The notes: generated by a model from the sequence alone, not told the origin. A stretch of DNA of 64,000 nt from Thiobacillus sp. (GCA_019459055.1 JAIBEI010000022.1:1-64000); one strand, 5' to 3'; shown: positions 38,003 through 45,718, counted from the first letter of the stretch. Program-made: numbers and translations.

Positions 38003-38983
38003 CTACCGGCCCAGCGGGCTCACCACCCCGCGCCCGCCCTTGTTCAGTACATGCGTGTAAATCATCGTCGTCGAAACATCCTTGTGGCCCAACAGCTCCT
38101 GCACTGTGCGGATGTCGTAACCGGCCTGGAGCAGATGCGTGGCGAACGAATGCCTCAGCACGTGAGGCGATACCGGCTTGGCAATACGCGCCAGTTTTGC
38201 CGCCTCGCGCACTGCACGCTGCACACTTGATTCATGAATATGGTGACGTCGCTCCATCCCCGAACGTGGGTCGAGCGAGCGGTTGCCTGATGGGAACACG
38301 AACTGCCAGGCCCAGGCATGCGGCGCAGAGGGAAATTTGACAGCCAGCGCATCGGGCAACTGCACCTTGCCAAACCCCGCTTCCAGATCGCGCTCGTGCA
38401 AGGCACGCACTTTTTCAAGATGCGTGCGCAAGGGCAGAATCAGGTTTTCCGGCAGCACCGTCACCCGATCCTTGTTGCCCTTTGCCTCGCGCACCACAAT
38501 TTCGCGGCGTTCAAACTCCACATCCTTTACCCGCAACCTCAGCCCCTCCAGCAGACGCATCCCCGTGCCATACAACAAAGCGACGATCAGGCCCATCGTT
38601 CCCGAAGTCGCGTCCAGTAGTCGCCGCGCTTCGGTCGGCGTCAAAACCACCGGCAAGCGCTGCGTGGATTTTGCAGCGATCACTTCGTCCAGCCACGGCA
38701 ACTCGATCTTCTACACCTCACGGTACAAAAATAGCAAGGCCGACTTCGCCTGATTCTGCGTGGATGCCGAAACATGCCGCTCGCTGGCCAGATAGGACAG
38801 AAAATCCCGCACCGCCTCGGCACCCAACGCCTGGGGATGTTGCTTGCCATGAAAAAAAATGTAGCGCCGCGCCCAATCGACATAAGCTTGTTCCGTGCGC
38901 AGGCTGTAATGTCGCAGCCGAATTTCAGCCCGCATCCGATCAAGCAGCTTGGGCGAATCTTGAGAGACAGCGTGAACTTTCAT
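38003..38983 (-). pseudogene. intI: Integron integrase IntI, interrupted by an in-frame stop
   Basis: A tyrosine recombinase. The N-terminal part (MKVHAVSQDSPKLLDRMRAEIRL, HYSLRTEQAYVDWARRYIFFHG) ends at YREV-TAG (stop codon at 38711-38713). The next codons, in the same frame, continue [14 protein letters not shown] and the full catalytic domain: [16 protein letters not shown] (first Arg), the IntI-specific insert around [28 protein letters not shown] (His and second Arg), [15 protein letters not shown] (His and Tyr). TTG-to-TAG is a one-base change from the usual REVL. The gene points away from the cassettes, as in all integrons. As written the protein should be inactive unless the stop is read through. 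Confidence 0.9.
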
Positions 38984-39048
38984 CCGCGAAATTTTAGGCT
39001 TGCCTATATGGGCAGGCAAGGCGTAAAGTTTCAATTTAATCAACCAAT

Positions 39049-39126
39049 ACAGCACACTGCCAGATGGCCTGTTTGATTTAGACGGCAAAAGATTCAGGTG
39101 GGTGTGCTGTCTAAATTACGTTAGGT
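39049..39126. other. attI-like region and first cassette junction
   Basis: The core site GTTAGGT (39120-39126, consensus GTTRRRY) marks the insertion point just 5' of the integrase gene. Two overlapping inverted repeats lie upstream: ACAGCACAC (39049-39057) with GTGTGCTGT (39102-39110), and ATTTAGAC (39076-39083) with GTCTAAAT (39109-39116). They are positioned where integrase-binding or promoter elements of an attI would be. Confidence 0.7.
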
Positions 39127-39162
39127 TTTTTGGATGAGCGAATTCCGATCTGGCAGGCATGT

Positions 39163-40164
39163 ATGAAGCACTGGACAGAGCCCAATGGAATACTTCTAAT
39201 TCGGATTCCTATCGACTGGCAGTATCTAAATCCAGGCCTTAGTGAGTATGAGGAAGAATCGCCATATGGGTTTCAACTTTATAAAGATCCCATCGGCTGC
39301 TTTCAGCTAAGTTGTTACCCGTTGAGCGAACTCGCGCCTAGCGTTGCGGAGGCCAATCCACATGGAGTCAAGAAGCTAAGTTGGAAGGAGTCTAGGCTAG
39401 ATGACTCCGAGTTCTGCACACACCTTTTCTTCGGCGCTTATCACGATCAAGCTCTGATAGGTAAATATATCTATGATGCCGGTCTTGAAGGCGATGAGAA
39501 AATTGCGGAACAGCTCAAGATCGTGAATCAAATTCTCAATTCGGTTGTTATAGTCCCGCCGAGTGATCGTAAGCTGGCCGCTGATCTCGATAAGTTTGAT
39601 CGTTTTACTGGTTCGCTCGCGGCATCTCATGACCTCCTATACTCCGCAATTGACTCAGAGTCATTCGTTGAGATCATTGCAATTGCAGCAAATCAGATAG
39701 ATGCCTATCTAAGGCTGAGCTTGGTAATTGCAAAGCAGCTTAATGAACAGACCAATAACATCGAAACCCGATATCTCTTCCAGGCGGATGGTGAGAGAGG
39801 AATAATGGAACGGAAGGTCTTCGATGATACGCTCGAGTTCGATGTGATAGATCAAGAGACATTTGACAACTTGAGCGCACTCTACGATTTGAGAAACCGA
39901 GTCATTCACCGATACATCATTTCAAATATCAGAACGCGTGACTTGGTCGATATTGCCGGTAGGTATTTGAATGCGTTAGAGAAAACACGGCTAATCCTCC
40001 GTGACTTTGAGCAGAGGCAGGCAGACAAACCTTTTGGTGTGTATGGCAAGAAGTTTGGTAAAACTTCGGCTACAGAGGACTCTGTAAGACGGCTTCATGC
40101 GAGTGCAAATGACAAGCATCTTATTGAAAAACTTAAGAGAAACGTTGGCGCCGGAAAAACCTAA
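39163..40164 (+). CDS. Integron cassette 1: protein with HEPN-like C-terminal region, unknown function
   Basis: About 333 residues from MKHWTEPNGILLIRIP (ATG 39163; a TTG at 39130 is also open). The N-terminal half is not recognised. The C-terminal half (about 165-300) is mostly helical and contains YDLRNRVIHRYI, i.e. R-N-x3-H, the HEPN-type catalytic motif (Rx4-6H). Its TAA stop lies inside the attC core site CCTAAC, typical of cassette genes. It is visibly AT-richer than the chromosome. Roles of HEPN proteins include RNA cleavage in toxin or defence systems; here this is inference from one motif. No antitoxin gene is paired with it. Confidence 0.7.
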   Translation: MKHWTEPNGILLIRIPIDWQYLNPGLSEYEEESPYGFQLYKDPIGCFQLSCYPLSELAPSVAEANPHGVKKLSWKESRLDDSEFCTHLFFGAYHDQALIGKYIYDAGLEGDEKIAEQLKIVNQILNSVVIVPPSDRKLAADLDKFDRFTGSLAASHDLLYSAIDSESFVEIIAIAANQIDAYLRLSLVIAKQLNEQTNNIETRYLFQADGERGIMERKVFDDTLEFDVIDQETFDNLSALYDLRNRVIHRYIISNIRTRDLVDIAGRYLNALEKTRLILRDFEQRQADKPFGVYGKKFGKTSATEDSVRRLHASANDKHLIEKLKRNVGAGKT

Positions 40165-40257
40165 CAAATCGCTGCAGATGACGTTTGACCCGCCACCCAC
40201 TTTTGCTACCGCAAAAGCGGGCGTCGCCTCAAACGCACCTGAGCTCAGGCGTTAGGG
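40159..40257 (+). repeat. attC recombination site of cassette 1
   Basis: R'' ACCTAAC (40159-40165) and R' GTTAGGG (40251-40257) bound a 99-bp imperfect palindrome with AAATCGCTGCAG, a central hairpin (ACTTTTGCTACCGCAAAAG) and CTCAAACGCACCTGAGCTCAGGC. R'' is the exact reverse complement of G plus the first six bases of this cassette (TTAGGT at 39121), as the excised circle requires. Confidence 0.88.
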
Positions 40258-40262
40258 CAGTC

Positions 40263-40754
40263 ATGAAGGAATGGACCGGTTTCGAGATTGAGCGTGCACG
40301 CCAAGGGCTTGAGATGGCTTCGGCTACTACATTAGGCCGCATTATCTTTGAATTCTCCCGCCTTGATATGAATCTCGGTCTAATGCTGGCGTGGGCGCAC
40401 GAAGGCTCGCAGTTGGAAAAGCTCACAAAGATTGTCTCGGGTTACACGTTTCACAAGAAGTTGGACTTTCTTGCAGAACTTGCACAATCGAAATATCAGA
40501 CCAATCAAGAGGCAATGGACGCTCATACCACGTGGTTGGCAGAAGCGCACAAGATCAGAACCAACAGGAATGACCTTATTCACGGTCGCTGGGGCGTGGA
40601 TCACATGAATAATCAGGTCGTCAATATTGTAGGCCTCCCAACGGGCGAACAGATTGAACGGCGCTATACAATTCCGGAACTCAAGGCAGCGCTAGTCCGC
40701 ATGCAGCAGTTGCAGAAGCAGTTATCCACGTTGAGAGAACAGTGGCCAATATGA
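40263..40754 (+). CDS. Integron cassette 2: helical HEPN-motif protein, unknown function
   Basis: A 163-residue, largely helical protein (MKEWTGFEIERARQGLEMASATTLGR). It contains IRTNRNDLIHGRWG, again R-N-x3-H, the HEPN-type motif, in a helix followed by a turn; an HEPN/MAE-type or AbiV-like fold is possible. It is unrelated in sequence to the cassette 1 product apart from this motif. No nucleotidyltransferase (MNT) partner is next to it. The gene starts 6 bp inside the cassette and ends just before its attC. Confidence 0.68.
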   Translation: MKEWTGFEIERARQGLEMASATTLGRIIFEFSRLDMNLGLMLAWAHEGSQLEKLTKIVSGYTFHKKLDFLAELAQSKYQTNQEAMDAHTTWLAEAHKIRTNRNDLIHGRWGVDHMNNQVVNIVGLPTGEQIERRYTIPELKAALVRMQQLQKQLSTLREQWPI

Positions 40755-40758
40755 AGTG

Positions 40759-40803
40759 CCCTAACAATCGCTTCGAGAGGGACGGTTAACTCAAACGTTA
40801 GGC
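40759..40803 (+). repeat. Short attC site of cassette 2
   Basis: R'' CCCTAAC (40759-40765) and R' GTTAGGC (40797-40803) only 45 bp apart. R'' is the reverse complement of GTTAGGG, the start of cassette 2, so the pairing rule holds. The site is shorter than the usual 57-141 bp and lacks most of the variable terminal structure. Confidence 0.78.
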
Positions 40804-40830
40804 GGCAGTAATGAGGCAAGCAATCAAGCC

Positions 40831-41403
40831 ATGAAAATCCAGTACTACACAGCCACAAGCCTGGACGGATTCATCGCAACGGAAGATGACTCACTGGACT
40901 GGCTTTTCCCTCTCGGCGACCTGAATAATTCCAGCTATCCGGAATTCATATGTGAAGTTGGTGCTTTGGCCATGGGATCGGCAACCTATGAATGGATGCT
41001 GCGCAACGCAGATAAGGTTGCCGAAGAAGCGGGTTCGCCTTGGCCCTATGCTCAGCCGGCATGGATATTCACAAGCCGAAAGCTCCCAAGGATCGACGGT
41101 GCAGATGTCCGATTTGTCAGCGGTGATGTGCGTCAGGTTTATGCCGAAATGCAAGCTGCTGCGGATGGCAAGAATATCTGGATCGTTGGAGGCGGTGATC
41201 TCGCGGGACAGTTCTACGATGCTGGTTTGCTGGACGAACTTATCGTCCAGATCGGCTCGGCCACCCTTGGCAAGGGTAAACCGCTTTTCCCTCGTCGCGT
41301 GCTAAGTCCAATCTTGCACCTAAATTCCGTTCGTCAAATGGGTGCGGGGATGGCCGAATTGCGCTATGAGATACACAAAGGCGGCCTGAGTGAAACCGCC
41401 TAA
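40831..41403 (+). CDS. Integron cassette 3: RibD C-terminal/dihydrofolate-reductase-family protein
   Basis: A 190-residue RibD_C/DHFR-like protein: MKIQYYTATSLDGFIATEDDSLDWL is the classic start, with ALAMGSATYEWML, PAWIFTSRKLP, NIWIVGGGDLAGQFYDAGLLDELIVQIGSATLGKGKPLFP. Relatives bind NADPH; the substrate is usually unknown and trimethoprim resistance should not be assumed. This family is common in integron cassettes. The TAA stop is inside the attC core site GCCTAAC. Confidence 0.88.
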   Translation: MKIQYYTATSLDGFIATEDDSLDWLFPLGDLNNSSYPEFICEVGALAMGSATYEWMLRNADKVAEEAGSPWPYAQPAWIFTSRKLPRIDGADVRFVSGDVRQVYAEMQAAADGKNIWIVGGGDLAGQFYDAGLLDELIVQIGSATLGKGKPLFPRRVLSPILHLNSVRQMGAGMAELRYEIHKGGLSETA

Positions 41404-41417
41404 CTCAAACGTTAGCC
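41398..41417 (+). repeat. Degenerate 20-bp attC of cassette 3
   Basis: GCCTAAC-TCAAAC-GTTAGCC. R'' GCCTAAC is the reverse complement of GTTAGGC, the start of cassette 3, but the rest of the site is missing. The remaining TAACTCAAACGTTAG equals the right end of the cassette 2 site, as expected for deletion between two TAAC copies. Confidence 0.8.
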
Positions 41418-41625
41418 CTCAATTCCATGTATCCGTGCTACTTCGACGCGAAGGCCGCCGAGACCCCAGAGATCGGCGTACTGGGCCGATTAAGTGGCAA
41501 ATCAGGTCCGCACGGCAAGGACTCGTTGCCGCCGTGGACAACTTGGTTACGTCTGGCATTGGAACCGAGGCGGAAGCTTCGTTTGCTATCTCCGCTTCCC
41601 TCAAGCGTAACTTCAGGCCGCAGCA
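41418..41625. other. Degenerate cassette or cassette-spacer with no clear gene
   Basis: About 210 bp with no frame of convincing coding character; short open frames in several phases have neither a family match nor a good ribosome site. Near its right end CTCAAGCGTAACTTCAGG then CCGCAGCAATGAG resembles the junction CTCAAACGTTAGGCGGCAGTAATGAG at 40791-40816, so this looks like a decayed attC boundary. Confidence 0.5.
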
Positions 41626-42003
41626 ATGAGCACATTTCCCATGTTCGCCAATACACCCGAGCCACCGTATTACGCCGTCGTTTTTTCATCGCAGCGCACC
41701 GATGGCGATAACGGATACGGCCAAATGGCTGCAAGAATGGTCGAACTCGCGGCCCGCCAACCCGGCTTTATCGGCGTCGAAAGCGTTCGGGGCGATGATG
41801 GTTTTGGTATTACCGTCTCGTATTGGAAGTCAGGCGAGGCCATTGCAGCCTGGAAGGCCGATGTCGAGCACCTCGCTGCGCAAGAAATGGGGAAGCGCGC
41901 TTGGTACGAACATTATGAACTCAGGATTGCAAAGGTCGAGCGCGCTTATGCCAAGTCCCCCATTAATGTGAACGTTGGGGATTTGCCAAGGGCGAAACAA
42001 TGA
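41626..42003 (+). CDS. Antibiotic-biosynthesis-monooxygenase (ABM)-like protein, probable cassette gene
   Basis: 125 residues of the ABM dimeric alpha/beta barrel type: PPYYAVVFSSQRTDGDNGYGQMAARMVELAARQPGFIGVESVRGDDGFGITVSYWKSGEAIAAWK, then HYELRIAKVERAY. Stress-related or haem-degrading roles are known for some members; none can be assigned here. The family is frequent in integron arrays. No attC follows; a strong terminator comes instead, so this is the distal end of the array. Confidence 0.82.
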   Translation: MSTFPMFANTPEPPYYAVVFSSQRTDGDNGYGQMAARMVELAARQPGFIGVESVRGDDGFGITVSYWKSGEAIAAWKADVEHLAAQEMGKRAWYEHYELRIAKVERAYAKSPINVNVGDLPRAKQ

Positions 42004-42019
42004 CAGGTCTGCACAGATA

Positions 42020-42053
42020 AGTATGGCGTGGAATTTCCACGCCATACTTTTTT
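42020..42053 (+). terminator. Intrinsic terminator at the end of the cassette array
   Basis: Stem AGTATGGCGTGG (42020-42031) and CCACGCCATACT (42037-42048) with a 5-nt loop AATTT, followed by TTTTTT. It is 17 bp after the stop of the last cassette gene. Confidence 0.9.
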
Positions 42054-42092
42054 CTGATTTGAAACCCGGCTAGGCGTTTCATGCGTCTGTCT

Positions 42093-42115
42093 CCGGCCGT
42101 CGAGGCAACGGCCGG
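42093..42115 (-). terminator. Hairpin downstream of the TM-helix channel gene
   Basis: Stem CCGGCCGT (42093-42100) and ACGGCCGG (42108-42115), 7-nt loop, just past the stop of the minus-strand gene at 42129. There is no U tract, so termination strength is uncertain. It sits between convergent transcripts. Confidence 0.45.
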
Positions 42116-42128
42116 GGGCCGGTTTGTC

Positions 42129-42794
42129 TTATTTCTCGGTCAGCTTCTTGATCACCCCCGCCGCCCATTCGCGGCCGCCCAGCCCGAACGCCAGCGCAAG
42201 CGCCAGGCCGATCGCGCCGAAGCCGATCTGGAAGGCGGCGGTCAGCAGGGTGGTGCCGATCGCCAGTTGTTCCAGCGCCACGAACACCACGAAGATGATG
42301 GTCGCGTATTCCGCCAGCGTGCTGATGGTGAGCGCGCCCTGCACGCCGATGTTGTTGAGGTAGGCAAACACCATGCTGTTGATGAAGCGCGCCACCAGCA
42401 CGCCGAACACCAGCACCAGAATGGCGACGATGATGTTGGGGATGTAGAGCACGACCTTGTTGAACAGATCGGCCACCATGTGCAGGCCCAGGCTGTTGGC
42501 CACGGTGACGACCACGATGAAAATGACGATCCAGTAGATCAGCTTGGCGAGCAGCCGCGACAGCGACAGATTCAGATTGCCCTGCTTGAGAAAGGCTTCG
42601 ATGCCGGTCTTTTCAGCCAGCCGGTCGAAGCGCAACAGGTCCAGCAGCTTGGTGACCCCCGTGCGGGCAAGGTTGGCGAGCAGCCAGCCAACGAACAGTA
42701 GCAGCAGCGCTGCCAGCAATTGCGGAACGAAACCGGCCAGTTGCGTCCAGAATGTGGTCAGGGAGGCGACGAACACGTCGAATTGTTGCTGCAT
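42129..42794 (-). CDS. TM-helix/MscS-like small-conductance channel-type membrane protein
   Basis: 221 residues from MQQQFDVFVASLTTFWTQLAGFV with about five membrane helices and repeated conserved-TM-helix segments (LLALLLLFVGWLLANL; NIIVAILVLVFGVLVARFIN; FGAIGLALALAFGLGGREWAAG). The last segment is the pore-like helix of MscS relatives, but the beta domain of true MscS is absent. Likely a small mechanosensitive-type or related channel in the inner membrane. The ATG at 42794 follows GGAG; the longer upstream frame is rejected. A 134-bp copy of its 3' end lies at 37828. Confidence 0.82.
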   Translation of the reverse strand: MQQQFDVFVASLTTFWTQLAGFVPQLLAALLLLFVGWLLANLARTGVTKLLDLLRFDRLAEKTGIEAFLKQGNLNLSLSRLLAKLIYWIVIFIVVVTVANSLGLHMVADLFNKVVLYIPNIIVAILVLVFGVLVARFINSMVFAYLNNIGVQGALTISTLAEYATIIFVVFVALEQLAIGTTLLTAAFQIGFGAIGLALALAFGLGGREWAAGVIKKLTEK

Positions 42795-42951
42795 GGCACG
42801 CTCCTTTTTTGCTGCTTGAAAGGACCGATTATAGCGAATGGTCCGGGGTGACTTTTTCAGCTGTCCGGCATTGGACGGGCTGGCAACGGCACAATCCTGT
42901 TGCAAGCGCGGCTTTATGCATACACTGGTACAAACCACGGCATTCCACTCC

Positions 42952-44073
42952 ATGTTTTCTTCGCAGCCCAATCACGCCCGATTTCTGCCGCTTGCCCAAT
43001 TGCATACGCTGGTGGCCAAGCTCATGCAGCTGGCCTATCAATGCCTGGGGCCGGCGGTGGAAAACGGCGCCATCGTCATGCGCGAGCTGGATGCGCCCGA
43101 CGGCCTGCCACGCGGCTTGCAGGCCGAGCAGTCGCCGGGCCGCTACCGGCTGACGCGCGATCCGCTTAACCGCTATTTCGCCTGGGCCAACGGGCCGCAG
43201 GCCATCAAGCCACAGGCGTTTGCGCCGAAGGAATCTCTGTGGCGCGTGGAACGGGACGATGCGGGCGCCTTGCAGTTCGCCGCAGTGGAGGCAGTCGCGC
43301 CGGCGCAAGCCATCATCGGCGTGCGCGCCTGCGACCTGGCGGCGCTGGCCCTGCAGGACGCGCATTTCCTGTCCGCAGGCCGACGCGATGCGCACTATGC
43401 CAAGCGGCGCGAGCTGCTGTTCCTGGTTGCCGTGCAATGCGCGGAACCGGGCGCGACCTGCTTTTGCGCATCGACCGGCGACGGCCCGACCCCGACCGCG
43501 GGCTACGACCTGGCGCTGGCGGAACTGGCAGAGGGCTTCGTCGCGGTGGCGGGCAGCGCGAAGGGGGGTGCCGTCCTGGACGCCTTGAACCTGTCGCCGG
43601 CCACACCGCAGCAGATCGACGCCGCCCGCCAGCAGGGACAGGCCGCCGCAGCCGCCCAGACACGCAGCCTGCCCGGGCGCAATCTGCGCGAGGCCTTGAT
43701 GAGCCGGCTGGAACATCCGCGCTGGGACGAGGTGGCGGCGCGCTGCCTCGCCTGCGGCAACTGCACCGCGGTGTGCCCCACCTGTTTCTGCCATGCCGAG
43801 GCCGACGAACCCGCGCTCGACGGGCAGAGCAGCCGCCATGAGCGGGTGTGGGATTCGTGCTTCGGCGAGAGCCACGGCTATCTGCACGGCTTCAATGTGC
43901 GGTCCGACATACGCAGCCGTTACCGCCAGTGGTTCACTCACAAGCTGGCCACCTGGCACGACCAGTTCGGCCGCAGCGGATGCGTCGGCTGCGGCCGCTG
44001 TATCGCCTGGTGCCCAGTGGGCATCGACCTGACCGAAGAAGTCGCCGCGCTCACTGCCGGGGTCCAGCCATGA
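42952..44073 (+). CDS. hydB: Group 3b-type NiFe hydrogenase (sulfhydrogenase) beta subunit, FeS
   Basis: About 373 residues. A 4Fe-4S dicluster domain lies at the C-terminus: CLACGNCTAVCPTCFCH and CVGCGRCIAWCPVGIDL. The N-terminal half has the HydB/AsrA-like core with IIGVRACDLAALALQD and ELLFLVAVQCAEPGATCFCAS. It carries electrons between the FAD subunit and the hydrogenase small subunit. The start is uncertain: ATG 42952 (MFSSQPNHARFLPL) aligns best with the family, ATG 42916 is possible. It overlaps hydG by the ATGA rule. First gene of hydB-hydG-hydD-hydA-protease. Confidence 0.82.
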   Translation: MFSSQPNHARFLPLAQLHTLVAKLMQLAYQCLGPAVENGAIVMRELDAPDGLPRGLQAEQSPGRYRLTRDPLNRYFAWANGPQAIKPQAFAPKESLWRVERDDAGALQFAAVEAVAPAQAIIGVRACDLAALALQDAHFLSAGRRDAHYAKRRELLFLVAVQCAEPGATCFCASTGDGPTPTAGYDLALAELAEGFVAVAGSAKGGAVLDALNLSPATPQQIDAARQQGQAAAAAQTRSLPGRNLREALMSRLEHPRWDEVAARCLACGNCTAVCPTCFCHAEADEPALDGQSSRHERVWDSCFGESHGYLHGFNVRSDIRSRYRQWFTHKLATWHDQFGRSGCVGCGRCIAWCPVGIDLTEEVAALTAGVQP

Positions 44074-44918
44074 GCGCGCCGCCCGCCATGGATTCCGGAC
44101 CTCCGCACGCAGCCAGTGTGGTGGCGCGCAGCCAGGAGTCGCCGACCATCTTCACCCTCAAGCTGCGCCTTGACGATGCGGCGGCGCAGGCGGCCTACCG
44201 CTTCGCGCCGGGCCAGTTCAACATGCTGTATCTCTACGGCGTCGGCGAGGTGCCGATTTCCATCATGACCGACCCGGAGGCGCGCGATGGGATCGGTCAC
44301 ACCATCCGCGCGGTGGGGCGCGTCACCCGGGGGCTGGCGGCGCTGCAGCCGGGCGACAGGGTGGGGCTACGCGGACCGTTCGGGCGCGGCTGGCCGCTGC
44401 AGGAAATGGGCGGGCGCGACGTCGTGCTGGTGACCGGCGGGCTCGGCTGCGCGCCGGCGGTGTCGGTGATCCATTACGTGCTGCGGCGGCGCGAGCGCTT
44501 CGGCAAGCTGGTCATCATCCAGGGGGTGAAGCACGCCGACGACCTGATCTGGCGTGAGCAATACGACCGCTGGGCGAAACTGCCGGACACCCAGGTGCTG
44601 GTGGCGGCCGACGAGGGCGCCGCGTTGTGGCCCTGGCATGTCGGACGCGTGACGGAACTGTTCGATCTCGCCCGCTTCAACCCGGCGCGTGCGGTGGCGA
44701 TGATGTGCGGTCCGGAGGGCATGATGCGCGTCACCGCCGAACACCTCTTGGCGCGCGGACTGCCCGAATCGAGCCTGTACCTGAGTATGGAACGCAACAT
44801 GCAATGCGCGGTGGGGCGCTGCGGCCATTGCCAGTTCGGCGGCGCCTTCGTTTGCCGCGACGGCCCGGTGTTCAACTGGGGCGAGGCCAAGACCCTGCTG
44901 GCGCACCGGGGCTTCTGA
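44070..44918 (+). CDS. hydG: Hydrogenase gamma subunit, FAD/NAD(P)-binding
   Basis: 282 residues of the ferredoxin-NADP reductase/dihydroorotate dehydrogenase electron-transfer family: FAPGQFNMLYLYGVGEVPISI (FAD), VTGGLGCAPAVSVIHY (NAD(P)), MMCGPEGMM, and a C-terminal 2Fe-2S site CAVGRCGHCQFGGAFVC. In group 3b enzymes it exchanges electrons with NAD(P)H. The ATG overlaps the hydB stop; earlier in-frame sequence belongs to another frame of hydB. Confidence 0.86.
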   Translation: MSAPPAMDSGPPHAASVVARSQESPTIFTLKLRLDDAAAQAAYRFAPGQFNMLYLYGVGEVPISIMTDPEARDGIGHTIRAVGRVTRGLAALQPGDRVGLRGPFGRGWPLQEMGGRDVVLVTGGLGCAPAVSVIHYVLRRRERFGKLVIIQGVKHADDLIWREQYDRWAKLPDTQVLVAADEGAALWPWHVGRVTELFDLARFNPARAVAMMCGPEGMMRVTAEHLLARGLPESSLYLSMERNMQCAVGRCGHCQFGGAFVCRDGPVFNWGEAKTLLAHRGF

Positions 44919-45718
44919 TGAGGGCAGCGATGGAAACCCCGAAGCCGCGTGTGGCGGTGCACAAGTTCAGCTCCTGCGACGGCTGCCAGCTCGCCTTGCT
45001 CAATCTCGGCGAGGACTTGCTGACGCTGGCCGAACGCGTCGAACTGGTGCACTTCGCCGAAGCCGGGCCGCTCGATCCGGATACCGAGGTGGATGTCGCG
45101 TTCGTCGAAGGCAGCGTGTCGACCCCGGAAGACATCGAGCGCATCCAGCATATTCGCCAACACAGCCGCCTGCTGATCGCCATCGGCGCGTGCGCCACCG
45201 CCGGCGGCATCCAGGCCTTGCGCAACGGTGCCGACGGCGCGCAATGGATCGCACAGATATATAGCCATCCCGAAGCGATCAGCAGCCTGGCGCAGTCGAC
45301 GCCGATTGCCAGCCACGTGAAGGTCGACTTCGAACTGTGGGGTTGCCCGGTCAGCGGCGTGCAGATGCTGGCGGTGGTGAATTCCCTGCTGCTCGGCGTG
45401 GCGCCGCGCGACAACGCCGACAAGGTGTGCACCGAATGCAAGCGCAACGGTTATCCCTGCGTGATGGTGAGCCGCGGCATCGCTTGCATGGGGCCGGTGA
45501 CACGGGCCGGCTGCGGCGCGCTGTGCCCCGGCCTCGGCCGCGACTGCTACGGCTGCTACGGTCCGGCGGAAAACGCCAACACCGACGCGCTGGCTGCGCA
45601 GTTCGCCAGCCTGGGACTGACGCCTCTGGACATCGTGCAGCGCTTCCAGTCGATCAACAGCCAGGCGCCGGTGTTTCTGGCGGCCGCCGACAAGCTCAGG
45701 ATGCGCGGCGATGGATGA
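44918..45718 (+). CDS. hydD: NiFe hydrogenase delta (small) subunit
   Basis: 266 residues of the NADH-ubiquinone oxidoreductase 20-kDa-like family. The proximal-cluster motif SSCDGCQLALL comes first, then IGACATAGGIQAL, WGCPVSGVQML, and several later cysteines (CTECKRNGYPC, CMGPVTRAGCGALCPGLGRDCYGCYG) for the other 4Fe-4S clusters, the pattern of group 3 small subunits. There is no Tat signal, so the enzyme is cytosolic. The start overlaps hydG (TGATG); a second ATG at 44930 is possible. It overlaps hydA by 8 bp. Confidence 0.88.
   Translation: MRAAMETPKPRVAVHKFSSCDGCQLALLNLGEDLLTLAERVELVHFAEAGPLDPDTEVDVAFVEGSVSTPEDIERIQHIRQHSRLLIAIGACATAGGIQALRNGADGAQWIAQIYSHPEAISSLAQSTPIASHVKVDFELWGCPVSGVQMLAVVNSLLLGVAPRDNADKVCTECKRNGYPCVMVSRGIACMGPVTRAGCGALCPGLGRDCYGCYGPAENANTDALAAQFASLGLTPLDIVQRFQSINSQAPVFLAAADKLRMRGDG

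Noticed and set aside
40831-41403. Cassette 3 as a trimethoprim-resistance dihydrofolate reductase
   Set aside because: It is a RibD_C-type relative; typical DfrA or DfrB motifs are not seen, so resistance cannot be claimed.
42838-42951. N-terminal extension of hydB
   Set aside because: The first 38 residues lack family similarity and a ribosome site; start placed at 42952, with 42916 as an option.
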